A stretch of 64,000 bases of DNA from an uncultured Chiayiivirga sp. (GCA_934525595.1 CAKSZJ010000002.1:124001-188000); one strand, 5' to 3'; positions 8,578 through 17,284 are shown, counted from the stretch's first letter. Notes: a model not told the origin generated them from the sequence alone. Program-made: numbers and translations.

Positions 8578-10605
8578 TCAGTCGATCACCGGCATCTGGC
8601 CTTCGGTCGCGGCCTTGAGCCGGCCCACCAGCACCGGCCAGTCGACCTTCTTCTGGTGGCCGATCACGTTGACCCGCGGCAGGCCGGAACCATCGACGAT
8701 GACGTAGCCGCCGCCATCAGCCGGCCCTGCGCCACCCATCGTGCAGACGTTGTTGGCAAGCACGCACGACAGGCCGATGCGCGAATAGCCGAAGCTCGAA
8801 AACGCCTTGAGCACCTGATTCTGCAGGCCGGCAGCCAGGCCGCCGCCTCCCACCTCGGTCAGTTCGCGCACCGCACGCTGGCTGATGCGCTGGCTCCCGC
8901 CGCGGCGTGCCACGGTGCGGAATGCAGCATCGAACGCCACCGGCTCCCAGTCCACCAGGCGCAGGCCGTGGATGTGCCCGTCGAGCCGGCCGGTGATTTC
9001 GCCGAAACCGAAGGCGCCAGTCAGGGGCGCCAGATCCAGGCCAGAAAAATCGATGCTTGCGGCCAGCATCGGCGCCACGCCCAGAGGACGCTCCATCGAC
9101 AGCTGCGAAACCTGCACCTGCCCATCGAAAAGCCCTGCGCTCAGGCCGCCGGCAAACTCCAGGCGCTGGTTCTCGTAGCGGACCTGGGGCAATTCGCCCG
9201 ATATCTTGCCGCTGAAGGCCGGCCAGCCGAAGGCCGTACTGAGCGCGCCCAGGTCCGCGTCCTCCAGCGCCAGGGAAAGGTCGAGCCGCTCACCCTCGGC
9301 GCGCGGAGCGTAGTTCAGCGCAGCCAATCGCAGGGTTCCACCCAGCAGCGGAATCTCCGCCGGAGCGGTCAGCGCCAGCCCGCCGTTCACGCTGCGCAAC
9401 GGCAGACGCGCCGCGCCCAAACCCAGACCGTGCACATGCGCACTGCGCCACGACAGCTCGCTGTCCGCCGCCACATCGCCGTGCCGAAGGCGCAGGCTGC
9501 CGGACATTCCGCCGGCGCCGAAGCGGCGCGCGCCATCCTCTACGTCCACCGCGGCCAGCGTCACGTCCAGCGCCTGCCAGTCACCATCGCGCAATATCAG
9601 TTCGCCGTGCGCACTGCCGCCGGCTTTCAGCCCGGCCAAGCCATAGCTCGCGGTGAGACTGTCGAAATAGCGCGCCAGCGCCGTGTCCAGCGCCGCCAGC
9701 GAAAAACGCAGTCCGGCCTCGCGCAAGGGCGCGGCGGCAGTGGTATCCAGCAGCGCGCTGCCGTGGGCTTCCAGCACGCCCGGATCGTTCCAGCGCAGCG
9801 CCTCGATGTTCCATTGTCCGGAAGCGCCGCTGCTCAGCGTCGCGCCGGCCTGTACCGGCGTGGCCGGCAATTGCGCATAGAGCGGGCCGAACAGGAACTC
9901 GCCACCGGCAAGCTCGAACGCCACTTCCAGCGAGGTGGCCGCTTCGGTCAATCGGCCCTGAATGCTGCCCTTGCCTGCGATGCCCTCGGCGGCGATGCTG
10001 CCGTCGCGGCTGTCCAGACCGATGCCGGAAAAGGCCACCGGCCCGCCGAAACCGATGCCGGCATCGCCCTGTTCGATGCGCCAGTCCGCATCGATGCTGC
10101 CGCCGGTGGGCTTGCCCTCGCGCCACGCCTGCGCCAGCAAGGGCGCGAGCCAGGTGGCCGGCACGCGTGCCAGTTCCACCCGCGTCGGCGCATTCGTATC
10201 GCGCGGCTGATTCACGGCGATGCGGCTGCGGCCTTCGCTGGCTTCCAGCAGCAGCGCACCGGCTTCCAGCCGCGCGGACAGCGCCAGCCCGGATGCGCCG
10301 CGCGCCCTGAGTTTTCCGGCGCATTGCCAGATGCCGTCATTGGGCTGGTGCAGGTCGCAGGCCCAGTTGAGATCGCGCCAGCGATAGCCCAGTTCGCCGG
10401 CATCCAGCGTCGTGGCCTTCAAGGCCAGTTCGCCCCGCGTCGCGCCTTCGGGCCAGTGCAGCGACAATGCCAGACCCTCCAGACGCGCCACCGGCGTGCT
10501 CAGCCGATCCACTTCCAGCGTCAGCGTGCGTGCGGCCAGCGGCGCGGCGAACGCGAGCAGCAGGAAGCAGGCGGCGAACTTGCCCAAAGTGCGATGGCGA
10601 TTCAT
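8578..10605 (-). CDS. ydbH: YdbH-like AsmA-family intermembrane lipid transport protein
   Basis: 675 residues with a signal peptide or N-terminal anchor (GKFAACFLLLAFAAPLAA). A long repetitive beta-strand body of alternating G/L/A motifs follows, typical of AsmA-like bridge proteins. The C-terminal domain (FGYSRIGLSCVLANNVCTMGG, then GYVIVDGSGLPRVNVIG) is the YdbH signature. In E. coli YdbH works with TamB and YhdP to move phospholipids to the outer membrane. The start at 10605 fits the hydrophobic N-terminus; its ribosome site is weak and 10650 is the alternative. It is first in a two-gene unit with the YdbL-like lipoprotein. Confidence 0.85.
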   Translation of the reverse strand: MNRHRTLGKFAACFLLLAFAAPLAARTLTLEVDRLSTPVARLEGLALSLHWPEGATRGELALKATTLDAGELGYRWRDLNWACDLHQPNDGIWQCAGKLRARGASGLALSARLEAGALLLEASEGRSRIAVNQPRDTNAPTRVELARVPATWLAPLLAQAWREGKPTGGSIDADWRIEQGDAGIGFGGPVAFSGIGLDSRDGSIAAEGIAGKGSIQGRLTEAATSLEVAFELAGGEFLFGPLYAQLPATPVQAGATLSSGASGQWNIEALRWNDPGVLEAHGSALLDTTAAAPLREAGLRFSLAALDTALARYFDSLTASYGLAGLKAGGSAHGELILRDGDWQALDVTLAAVDVEDGARRFGAGGMSGSLRLRHGDVAADSELSWRSAHVHGLGLGAARLPLRSVNGGLALTAPAEIPLLGGTLRLAALNYAPRAEGERLDLSLALEDADLGALSTAFGWPAFSGKISGELPQVRYENQRLEFAGGLSAGLFDGQVQVSQLSMERPLGVAPMLAASIDFSGLDLAPLTGAFGFGEITGRLDGHIHGLRLVDWEPVAFDAAFRTVARRGGSQRISQRAVRELTEVGGGGLAAGLQNQVLKAFSSFGYSRIGLSCVLANNVCTMGGAGPADGGGYVIVDGSGLPRVNVIGHQKKVDWPVLVGRLKAATEGQMPVID

Positions 10606-10751
10606 TCCGCGAGCATAGCCAACTCCCCGCCGCTCACGATGGCCTTGCATGAGCCTTCATGAAACGAAGCGGAGCCGCCCGCCTTCCACACTTCACCCAA
10701 CCAGCCATTCTGGCCATAATGGCTGAAACCTGCCGTTTCATGGAGAACCCC

Positions 10752-11024
10752 ATGCGCGCCGTCACCTCGATGGAAGCCCAGAGCCGCTTCGGCGAACTTC
10801 TGGACAACGCCCAACGCGAACCCGTTTCCATCACCCGGCGCGGGCGCGAAGTGGCCTGCCTGATTTCCATGGCCGACTACCGCGACCTTCTGGCTCGTGC
10901 GCAGACGGCCACCACGACGAACGACTACCGCGCCGCGATCACCCGGTTCCGTGGCAGCGGCAAGGGCGGCACCACGGCAGCCCTTCTGGCCGATCGCAAA
11001 ACAGACCGCAAGCGCGACGCCTGA
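10752..11024 (+). CDS. Phd/YefM-family antitoxin
   Basis: 90 residues opening MRAVTSMEAQSRFGELLDNAQ, with PVSITRRGREVACLIS, the standard Phd/YefM DNA-binding and dimer region. The C-terminal third is polar and probably unfolded until it binds the toxin. The start at 10752 is supported by GGAG six bases upstream. The gene is 12 bp ahead of a PIN-domain toxin, forming a VapBC-type module with a Phd-class antitoxin, which normally represses its own promoter. It marks the left edge of the accessory island. Confidence 0.9.
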   Translation: MRAVTSMEAQSRFGELLDNAQREPVSITRRGREVACLISMADYRDLLARAQTATTTNDYRAAITRFRGSGKGGTTAALLADRKTDRKRDA

Positions 11025-11036
11025 GGGGCGCACGAC

Positions 11037-11441
11037 GTGGAACGCTACCTGCTCGACACCTCCGCCCTGCTGGCCCTGCGCGATGGCGAGCCGGGCGCGG
11101 ATCAGGTGGCCGATCTGCTGGTGCAATCGGCCACCGGCCAAGTCACCTGCCACGGCTGCTTCATCACCCTGATGGAAGTGCTGTACCGCGTGTGGAAGGA
11201 CGAAGGCGAAACCGCCGGACGCGATGCCTATGCCAATTGCCTGGACCTGCCGATTGCCTGGCAGCACGAGTCGCCCGAACTTCTGAAACGCGCCGCAGCA
11301 ACGAAGGCACAGCATCCCCTCTCGCTGGCCGATGCGTGGATTGCCGCCGCCGCGCTGGAACAAGATGCCGTCCTGATCCACAAAGATCCGGAGTTCGCAG
11401 GCTTGCCGGGCTTGCGCGAATTGCGCCTGCCGTACAGGTAG
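11037..11441 (+). CDS. vapC: PIN-domain toxin, VapC family
   Basis: 134 residues with a GTG start at 11037 preceded by GAGGGG. The PIN ribonuclease acids are in place: D7 in LLDTSALLAL, E47 in LMEVLYR, D99 in SLADAWIAAAA, D117 near the end. VapC toxins cleave RNA and are held inactive by the antitoxin encoded just upstream. The length is normal for the family. Confidence 0.92.
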   Translation: MERYLLDTSALLALRDGEPGADQVADLLVQSATGQVTCHGCFITLMEVLYRVWKDEGETAGRDAYANCLDLPIAWQHESPELLKRAAATKAQHPLSLADAWIAAAALEQDAVLIHKDPEFAGLPGLRELRLPYR

Positions 11442-11507
11442 ACAGGTCTTGCACGCACGCCGGCACCGATTCATCCTCCGGGTCTGTCCAAACACCCGCC
11501 ATCCACG

Positions 11508-12224
11508 ATGAAGCGCGCCCTGCTCGCCGAAGACGATCCGGTCAACCGCGCCTTCCTGAGCGAGGCATTGTCGCTATTGGGCTGGCAGGTGGAGGCCTTC
11601 GAAAACGGCGAACGCGCGGCAGAAACGGCCATCGCGCAGGGCTTTGACGTGCTGATACTGGACCTCAACCTGCCCGGCGCCGATGGCATCGCCACGCTGC
11701 GCCACATCCGCAATCTGGATTCCCATGCCAGCGCCGACGCACCCGCGCTGGCGCTTACCGCCGATGACCGCACGCAACTGCACCAGCACCTGCGACAACA
11801 AGGTTTCGATACCGTAGCGACGAAACCCCTGTCGGTGGAACAACTCGCCCATGCGCTGGCAGGACTTGGCTTCGGCACCGATACCACCCTGCCCGCTTCG
11901 GCTGGCAACGATGCCGCACCCATCGGCACATCGCCCGTCTGGGACGACGCCCCTGCATTAGCCGCCGTCGCCAACAACCCCGCCACACTCGCCGCACTGC
12001 GCGGCCTGATGCTCAACGATTTGCCCACCCAACGCGACCGCATCCTCGCCGCCCCGCACACCCAACCCGCGCGCGACGAACTGCACCGCCTGCGCGCGGC
12101 CTGCGGTTTTTGCGGCGCGGCGCTGCTGGCGCAGGCGGTGATCGAGCTTGAACGGGAGGAATCGGAAGCGGCGCTGGCGCAGTTCGTGCGCGCGGTCGAA
12201 CAAACCCTTGCCACCGAGCCGTGA
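11508..12224 (+). CDS. Response regulator with receiver and Hpt-like domains
   Basis: 238 residues. Residues 1-120 form a receiver domain: acidic pair E8/D9, phospho-acceptor D52 in ILDLNLPGADG, and K106 in VATKPLS. After a low-complexity linker (about 125-150), residues 155-235 look like an Hpt helical bundle with H193 in ARDELHRLRAACGFCGA, matching the Hpt pattern H-x-L-[KR]-x-x-[AC]-G. Such REC-Hpt proteins act as phosphorelay intermediates for hybrid kinases. No kinase lies nearby, so the partner must be elsewhere. The Hpt assignment is by motif and is less certain than the receiver. Confidence 0.8.
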   Translation: MKRALLAEDDPVNRAFLSEALSLLGWQVEAFENGERAAETAIAQGFDVLILDLNLPGADGIATLRHIRNLDSHASADAPALALTADDRTQLHQHLRQQGFDTVATKPLSVEQLAHALAGLGFGTDTTLPASAGNDAAPIGTSPVWDDAPALAAVANNPATLAALRGLMLNDLPTQRDRILAAPHTQPARDELHRLRAACGFCGAALLAQAVIELEREESEAALAQFVRAVEQTLATEP

Positions 12225-12284
12225 GCCGCAGGCAAGAGCGAGAACCTATACACTTTGTCAGTACCTTTTCGACGCAGGCGCATC

Positions 12285-12566
12285 ATGTCGAAAGACGCCG
12301 TTTTCACGATGAAGCTGGAACCTGAGCTGCGCGCCGATTTCATGGCCGCCGTCGCCACCGAAGATCGGCCCGCCTCCCAGGTCATGCGCGAGTTGATGCG
12401 CAACTACATCGAACAGTGCCGTCAGGCGCGCGAATACGACGACTACCTGCGGCGCAAGGTCGAAGCGGGTCGATCTTCGATGCGTGCCGGTCGCGGCCGA
12501 TCGAACGAAGACGTTGAAGCCGCCTTTTCCGCTCGACGTGACAAGGCTGCAACAGACGCCGCGTGA
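12285..12566 (+). CDS. Ribbon-helix-helix antitoxin
   Basis: 93 residues. The N-terminus VFTMKLEPELRADFMAAVATEDRPASQVMRELMRNYIEQ is a ribbon-helix-helix fold as in ParD/RelB antitoxins; the C-terminal part is charged and probably toxin-binding. The start at 12285 (MSKDAV) was preferred to a TTG at 12255. The stop overlaps the GTG of the next gene by four bases, so toxin translation is coupled to it. Confidence 0.85.
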   Translation: MSKDAVFTMKLEPELRADFMAAVATEDRPASQVMRELMRNYIEQCRQAREYDDYLRRKVEAGRSSMRAGRGRSNEDVEAAFSARRDKAATDAA

Positions 12567-12847
12567 GAGTCGTCTGGACACCAGAGGCCGAGCAGGATCG
12601 CGCCGACATTTGGGACTACATCGCAGACGACAACCCCCTCGCCGTCGTTCGCATGGACCTGCGTTTCAGCGACACAGCCGCCAGGCTGGCCTCGCATCCA
12701 AAGATGGGTAAGGCCAGCAGGATTTCAGGAACCCGCGAACTGCTGCTACACGAAAACTACCGCCTGATCTATGAGATCGACGGCGAAACGGTGTGGATTC
12801 TGGCGCTGGTGCATACCGCACGCCAATGGCCGCCAGTGCAGGGCTAA
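12563..12847 (+). CDS. ParE/RelE-superfamily toxin
   Basis: 94 residues: VWTPEAEQDRADIWDYIADDNP, a middle basic region (HPKMGKASRISGTRELLLHENYRLIYEI), then VWILALVHTARQWP. This is the usual layout of the ParE/RelE fold (TPEAEQDLxxIxxYI ... G.RELv.h.nYRliYeI ... vliLaVvHtaR). ParE poisons gyrase and RelE cleaves mRNA; the sequence alone does not decide between them. The GTG start overlaps the antitoxin stop. Confidence 0.9.
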   Translation: MRVVWTPEAEQDRADIWDYIADDNPLAVVRMDLRFSDTAARLASHPKMGKASRISGTRELLLHENYRLIYEIDGETVWILALVHTARQWPPVQG

Positions 12848-12956
12848 GCCCTGACCGGCCTGTGTCGATGGCCCAACCCTGCGGCAATGCGACACAGTCC
12901 GTCGCAGCGATATGCCGAAATAGGCTTCTCGAACAACACGGCCACGAGAAGCACAG

Positions 12957-13193
12957 ATGCCCACGCACACCACCCGAATGCAGATCACGCTCAACGCCGA
13001 GCAGACCGCCCGCCTGCTCGAATGGGCCGGCAAGGCGACGGAGGCTGAAGTCGAGGCCGATTGCGAACCCAGCGGCTACATGCTGGAAGTTGCGATAGGC
13101 GGGGCCCCTTCATGGGTTGAAGCCGTGGGTGCCGGTGGACGGATCGACCTGGGCGATGTGGATGTGGCGCTGATCGACGAGGATCAGCCCTGA
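12957..13193 (+). CDS. Small hypothetical protein, first gene of the PP2C-DnaB run
   Basis: 78 residues, acidic towards the end (VDVALIDEDQP). I do not recognise a family. The start at 12957 has GAGAAG upstream; an internal ATG at 12978 is possible. Its stop overlaps the ATG of the PP2C gene (TGATG), so it is probably translated and coupled to it. No membrane segment or catalytic motif is visible. Confidence 0.6.
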   Translation: MPTHTTRMQITLNAEQTARLLEWAGKATEAEVEADCEPSGYMLEVAIGGAPSWVEAVGAGGRIDLGDVDVALIDEDQP

Positions 13194-14002
13194 TGCCGGG
13201 TGAATCTCCGCACGGCGCAACGCGGCTGCGCATCGCCGCAACCATGCACCGTGGCCGCAACCGGCATCAGCAGGATGCCATGTGGTTGGCCGGCGAAGCC
13301 TGCCAGTACGCCGACATGCCGCCCCGCGAAGTGCATGCCGGCACCGATGTCCTGATCGCCATCGCCGATGGCGTCGCCACCAGCCCCACGCCCGCACGCG
13401 CCAGCCTGCTCACGGTTCAGTCGCTGGTCGAACGGCTCCAGGCGCAGCCTGAGTGGTCCTTCGATGGCCTGCTAGGCACCCGCCATGTGCGCGCCGCACA
13501 AACCGCACTCTGCGACGCGCTCGCCTCGCGTCGCCTCGCATGGGGCGCATCCACCACCCTCGTTGCCGCACACCTGCGCGGAAACCGCCTAGCCATCGTC
13601 AACAGCGGCGACAGCCGTGCCTATCTGATCCGCGCCAATGGCGACACCACGCAACTGAGCCGGGATCACACCGAACTCCAGCACCTGATCGACACAGGAC
13701 AAGCGCAGGCCGGCATCGAGTACGCCAGCGTCTACCACGCCTTGAGCGACTGCCTGATCGCCGACCCGGAAGCCGAAGATTTTGCCGTGCACCGCGAAAC
13801 CACCGAACTCAAACCCGGTGATCGCCTGATCCTGTGCAGCGATGGCGTACATGATGTGCTAGACGAGCCGGCATGGCGGGCGGCGATGGCCGCCGAAACC
13901 GACCCGCTGAAAATGGTCGAAGTCACCCGTCAGACTGTGCTGGAACGCGGCGCGCCGGACAATTTCTCGATGCTGGCGTTGGCATACGGGGCGCAGGCAT
14001 GA
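13193..14002 (+). CDS. PP2C-type Ser/Thr protein phosphatase
   Basis: 269 residues. PP2C metal-binding motifs are in order: NRHQQDA (23-29), IAIADGVA (56-62), VNSGDSRAYL (about 140), CSDGVHDVL (about 225), and PDNFSMLAL near the C-terminus. It is a soluble manganese/magnesium-dependent phosphatase that removes phosphate from Ser/Thr residues. It lies between a small protein and a DnaB-like helicase, with overlapping stop/start codons on both sides, so the three are translated as a unit. No cognate Ser/Thr kinase is present in the window. Role inferred: a signalling component of the island system. Confidence 0.9.
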   Translation: MPGESPHGATRLRIAATMHRGRNRHQQDAMWLAGEACQYADMPPREVHAGTDVLIAIADGVATSPTPARASLLTVQSLVERLQAQPEWSFDGLLGTRHVRAAQTALCDALASRRLAWGASTTLVAAHLRGNRLAIVNSGDSRAYLIRANGDTTQLSRDHTELQHLIDTGQAQAGIEYASVYHALSDCLIADPEAEDFAVHRETTELKPGDRLILCSDGVHDVLDEPAWRAAMAAETDPLKMVEVTRQTVLERGAPDNFSMLALAYGAQA

Positions 14003-15357
14003 AGCCATCCGGACGATTCCGCCCGGTCGCCATCGAGGCCGAGCAGGCGGTGCTGGGCGGGTTGCTGATTTCCGCACAGGCCATCAAGCGCATCGAGGGC
14101 CGTGTTTCGGAGGCCGATTTTTTCCGCATCGAACACCGCCTGATTTTCCGCGCCATCTGCCAGCTTGCCGAACGCAACCAGCCTTGGGATGCCGTGACCC
14201 TGGCCGAGTGGTTCGACGCCCATGCCAGCCAATACAAGGATGTCGGCAGCGGCTACATCCTCGAACTGGCCAGCACCACGCCATCGGCTTCCAATGTCAC
14301 TGCCTGTGCCGACATCGTTCGGGAAAAGGCCACTCTGCGGCAGATCATAGACGTTTGTGCCGCCAGCGCGGATCGGGCCTTCAACCCGGAGGGGCGTAGC
14401 AGCGAAGAAGTCCTTGTCGAAGCCGAAAACCGGCTGCTCGCCATCGCCAGCAGCCATCAACGCCCGGGGCAGGGATTCGTCATCGTACGCAATGCACTCA
14501 AGGCCGCCTTGGTTGAGGTGAGCAGGCGCCACGATAATCCCGGCGCATCCATCGGACTCTCCACCGGCTTCATCGACCTGGATCGGATGACGACGGGCGG
14601 ACTGCAACCGGCCGATCTGGTGATCCTTGCCGCCCGCCCCTCGAGGGGAAAGACTGCCCTGGCGTTGAACATCGCCGAGCATGCAGTGATGCACAGCGGA
14701 AAGGCCGTTGCCGTGTTTTCGATGGAAATGTCCATCGAGCAACTTGCCTATCGCTTGATCTCCTCGCTGGGGCGCATCAATGCCCAGCGCCTGCGAACCG
14801 GACAGCTTGAGTATGAAGACTGGTCACGAATGAGCCAGGCCTTAGTCTCGCTCAGTGACCTCAAGCTGTTCATCGACGACACGCCCGCGCTCTCTCCGGC
14901 GGAACTGCGTTCACGCGCACGCCGCCTCGCACGCGAGCAGGAACTGGGATTGATCGTGGTCGACTACCTGCAACTGATGCAGGTGCCGGGAAACAAGGAA
15001 AACCGCGCCACTGAGATTTCCGAAATCAGCCGCTCACTCAAGGCACTGGCCAAGGAACTGAACCTGCCGGTGATCGCCCTCTCGCAACTCAACCGCAGCC
15101 TGGAACAGCGCAGCGACAAGCGTCCGATAATGAGCGACTTGCGAGAGTCCGGTGCCATCGAACAGGATGCCGACATCATCATGTTCATCTACCGCGACGA
15201 GTACTATCACCCCGACTCGCCGGACAAGGGCCTGGCGGAAGTCATCATCGGCAAACAACGCAACGGCCCGACCGGCACGGTGAAACTGGCGTTTCGTGGG
15301 CAGTACACGCGGTTCGAGAATGCGGCGAGCGGCGAGTGGGGTGAGTGGGAGGTTTGA
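13999..15357 (+). CDS. DnaB-type replicative helicase homologue (accessory copy)
   Basis: 452 residues. The N-terminal DnaB domain (about 8-110: AIEAEQAVLGGLLIS, then LAEWFDAHA) is followed by the RecA-like motor: Walker A AARPSRGKT (211-219), SMEMS (241-245), Walker B LIVVDYLQLM (318-327), ALSQLNR (360-366), and LRESGAIEQDAD (381-392). These are the family's normal motifs. Arg in place of the usual Met or Gly before GKT is a slight change. It begins with an ATGA overlap after the PP2C gene, a context never seen for the housekeeping dnaB. I therefore read it as a paralogue serving the island, though I cannot see whether another dnaB exists in the genome. Confidence 0.9.
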   Translation: MKPSGRFRPVAIEAEQAVLGGLLISAQAIKRIEGRVSEADFFRIEHRLIFRAICQLAERNQPWDAVTLAEWFDAHASQYKDVGSGYILELASTTPSASNVTACADIVREKATLRQIIDVCAASADRAFNPEGRSSEEVLVEAENRLLAIASSHQRPGQGFVIVRNALKAALVEVSRRHDNPGASIGLSTGFIDLDRMTTGGLQPADLVILAARPSRGKTALALNIAEHAVMHSGKAVAVFSMEMSIEQLAYRLISSLGRINAQRLRTGQLEYEDWSRMSQALVSLSDLKLFIDDTPALSPAELRSRARRLAREQELGLIVVDYLQLMQVPGNKENRATEISEISRSLKALAKELNLPVIALSQLNRSLEQRSDKRPIMSDLRESGAIEQDADIIMFIYRDEYYHPDSPDKGLAEVIIGKQRNGPTGTVKLAFRGQYTRFENAASGEWGEWEV

Positions 15358-15451
15358 GTGATACGCGGAAAATTGGCGTGAGGAGTTTGCGATCAAAACC
15401 ATCAAGCAGCAGACTGCAAACCGGATGAATGGAAATCAAGCAGGGGAAATC

Positions 15452-16297
15452 ATGTGTGACAGGACTACACTCAGAAAGCGACTGGCCGACAATCTCAAGG
15501 CTTTCAATGCCAAGGAGCGCGATCACTTGATGCGCTTCGCGTATATGGGGCAGCAGGGAAACTACGGTGAGTCAGATGGGTTTTTATCTGGGCAGTTTCT
15601 CGATTCGCTGTGGGAGACTCTCACGCGCGGCCAAGTCAAAGAATTCCCAAGTGATGGGGCATGTCTTTTTGCCGGCATGGATTACCACATCGACTGGCTG
15701 TTCGCGGCGCTACGGCTGACAGCCGCAGAACGGGATGCACATGATGTAGCGGGCAAATGGGAGGTAGAAAGGGACACCTGCGATGAGAAGAAGATCGGCT
15801 CCAGCAACAAGGTCAGACTAGATCCCATCCTCGGCAATCAGGAAGATTTAGACCTAGTTATTCTGTTGTCGGTTGAAAGCCGTCTCTTGCTGGTTCTTCT
15901 TGAAGCCAAAGGGCATGTTGCCTTTGATCGCGTCCAGTTAGCAAGAAAGCTTATCCGTACCAACAATGTGATCACGAAGGCGCAGATGCCAGAGCGCGAA
16001 CCAGAAGGGCTACAGTTCTTTTTCGTACTAGCTTCCGCGAATGAAAAGCCTGAGGACTGTGAAAATTTCACGTCCTTGATTTTACCAAAAGGAGAAGGCC
16101 ATATTTTCAGCCAGTGGCCCGAGGACGAGAAGGCGCTTTCTTTCAATAGGGGAGTCGACGATCTGCTCTGGATGAAGATTCCTGGCTATCCCCGCAAGCT
16201 GGCAAGGGTGGAAAGAACCAAAAAGCAGGAAAATGGGGACTACTCCCATTGGAAGGTGGCTACTCGCCACTGGAAAAAGCCGCCGTCCGGGTCTTGA
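15452..16297 (+). CDS. Hypothetical protein with PD-(D/E)XK-like motif
   Basis: 281 residues. I recognise no named family. Residues about 131-155 read EDLDLVILL, then LLLVLLEAKGH. This hydrophobic strand with D134, followed by a second strand ending E151-x-K153, is the core signature of PD-(D/E)XK nucleases. The start at 15452 has an AGGGGAAA ribosome site; a frame back to 15425 has none. Base composition is visibly more AT-rich than the neighbours, suggesting recent transfer. It follows the DnaB-like gene by 94 bp in the same direction and could be the nuclease of that module. The nuclease call is inference from motif only. Confidence 0.6.
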   Translation: MCDRTTLRKRLADNLKAFNAKERDHLMRFAYMGQQGNYGESDGFLSGQFLDSLWETLTRGQVKEFPSDGACLFAGMDYHIDWLFAALRLTAAERDAHDVAGKWEVERDTCDEKKIGSSNKVRLDPILGNQEDLDLVILLSVESRLLLVLLEAKGHVAFDRVQLARKLIRTNNVITKAQMPEREPEGLQFFFVLASANEKPEDCENFTSLILPKGEGHIFSQWPEDEKALSFNRGVDDLLWMKIPGYPRKLARVERTKKQENGDYSHWKVATRHWKKPPSGS

Positions 16298-16365
16298 TAC
16301 ACCCACAATGCGTAAACTGGCAGCATGTCTACATCCTCTGGATAAGGCGATGATCGTGCCATCCT

Positions 16366-16668
16366 TCACCGTCTGTCGGTCGCACTCGGCACCTTTTTTA
16401 TGGCATCGCTGATCTGCTGACGACTGAAAGCCTGCGAGATACGCTTTTCGTGGAATGTGTCTGCCCGTGTGTCCTGCTCGTGCGACAACCCGCCATAGGC
16501 CAGTCGCCGCCCGTTCGGAAACTCGACTTCGTAGTTCGGACGCGCGCCGGTGCCGGTCAGGCCGAAGCGCACCTTGGTGTCATCGTGTCGCATGTTCTGC
16601 TCAACGCTCAACAGGAACAGTTTGCCGAGCTGCGGCAAATTCTCTTCGGTCCATTCAAGCATGCTCAT
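16366..16668 (-). CDS. Small hypothetical protein of the WYL-headed operon
   Basis: 100 residues, mixed polar. It opens MSMLEWTEENLPQLGKLFLLSV and has RPNYEVEFPNGRRLAYGGLSHEQ. The ribosome site AAGGAGAT lies seven bases before ATG 16668. It overlaps the end of the exonuclease gene by 14 bp, so the two are co-translated. No known family, signal or catalytic motif is recognised. Confidence 0.65.
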   Translation of the reverse strand: MSMLEWTEENLPQLGKLFLLSVEQNMRHDDTKVRFGLTGTGARPNYEVEFPNGRRLAYGGLSHEQDTRADTFHEKRISQAFSRQQISDAIKKVPSATDRR

Positions 16669-17194
16669 AGGTATCTCCTTGGGCTGTCGGGGTTGGCACG
16701 GACGCGGGATGGTCCGCGATTGCACAGCGGTAGGCCCAGGCGTCGTCCAGTGAATTGTGCCTGCGTCGCCCGGGATTTTCATTGAACCAGCGCTCGAGCG
16801 CAGAAAGCGCACCATTCGTCGAAGACAGCGGGTGCAGCACGCAGCAGGCTTCGATATCCGCTGGCATCCAGCCGCCTTTGCGCAGGAGTTGCCGCAGCAT
16901 TTCAAGGTCGGCCTCATCATCGACGAACAGCCGGCAGGGCCGCGCGGAGGAGACCGAGACTTCCGCCAGCCAATCGCGGAAGCGCCATGCCAGCACGTTG
17001 AAGGGTACATTCGCATCGGCAGGATGCAGGTCCAGCCACGGCAGCACCTGTTCGCGGACGAATCGGGTACACGCGCTGCGCGGGAAGTCGCCGACGATGC
17101 CGTAGAAGCTGCGCCCATCGTCCGTCACGGCACCGATCGAAATCAGGCGCGGGTCGGACAACGATGTGAACTCGGTGTCGATGTAGAGGTTCAT
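16655..17194 (-). CDS. DEDDh-type 3'-5' exonuclease-like protein
   Basis: 179 residues. Exo I motif D6-T-E8 (MNLYIDTEFTSL), a middle acidic motif LFVDDEADLEML (D92/D93), and Exo III H146-NSLDD-A (H146, D151) match the DEDDh exonuclease order and spacing. These enzymes trim DNA or RNA from the 3' end with two metal ions. The start at 17194 puts the motif at the very N-terminus. The gene lies downstream of an IS1595-type insertion; before that insertion it would have been 112 bp behind the duplicated-repeat gene in one operon. Substrate unknown. Confidence 0.78.
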   Translation of the reverse strand: MNLYIDTEFTSLSDPRLISIGAVTDDGRSFYGIVGDFPRSACTRFVREQVLPWLDLHPADANVPFNVLAWRFRDWLAEVSVSSARPCRLFVDDEADLEMLRQLLRKGGWMPADIEACCVLHPLSSTNGALSALERWFNENPGRRRHNSLDDAWAYRCAIADHPASVPTPTAQGDTYEHA

Positions 17195-17276
17195 TCGATG
17201 ATGCCAGGCTTGGCGGCTACGCCTTCCATGACACTGCATCCCGAACTGGAAACCAGAGAGCGCGCTTCCTTAGCCA

Positions 17277-17284
17277 TGGGAGAA
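17277..17284. repeat. Left copy of 8-bp target-site duplication
   Basis: TGGGAGAA, directly repeated at 18356-18363, flanks the insertion sequence exactly. Confidence 0.95.

Noticed and set aside
8572..10662. Plus-strand 696-codon open frame
   Set aside because: Antisense to the YdbH-like gene, which has a signal peptide and family motifs.
17191..17277. A 28-codon frame whose stop overlaps the exonuclease ATG
   Set aside because: No ribosome site, no recognisable product, and after removing the IS its upstream context is just a short gap.
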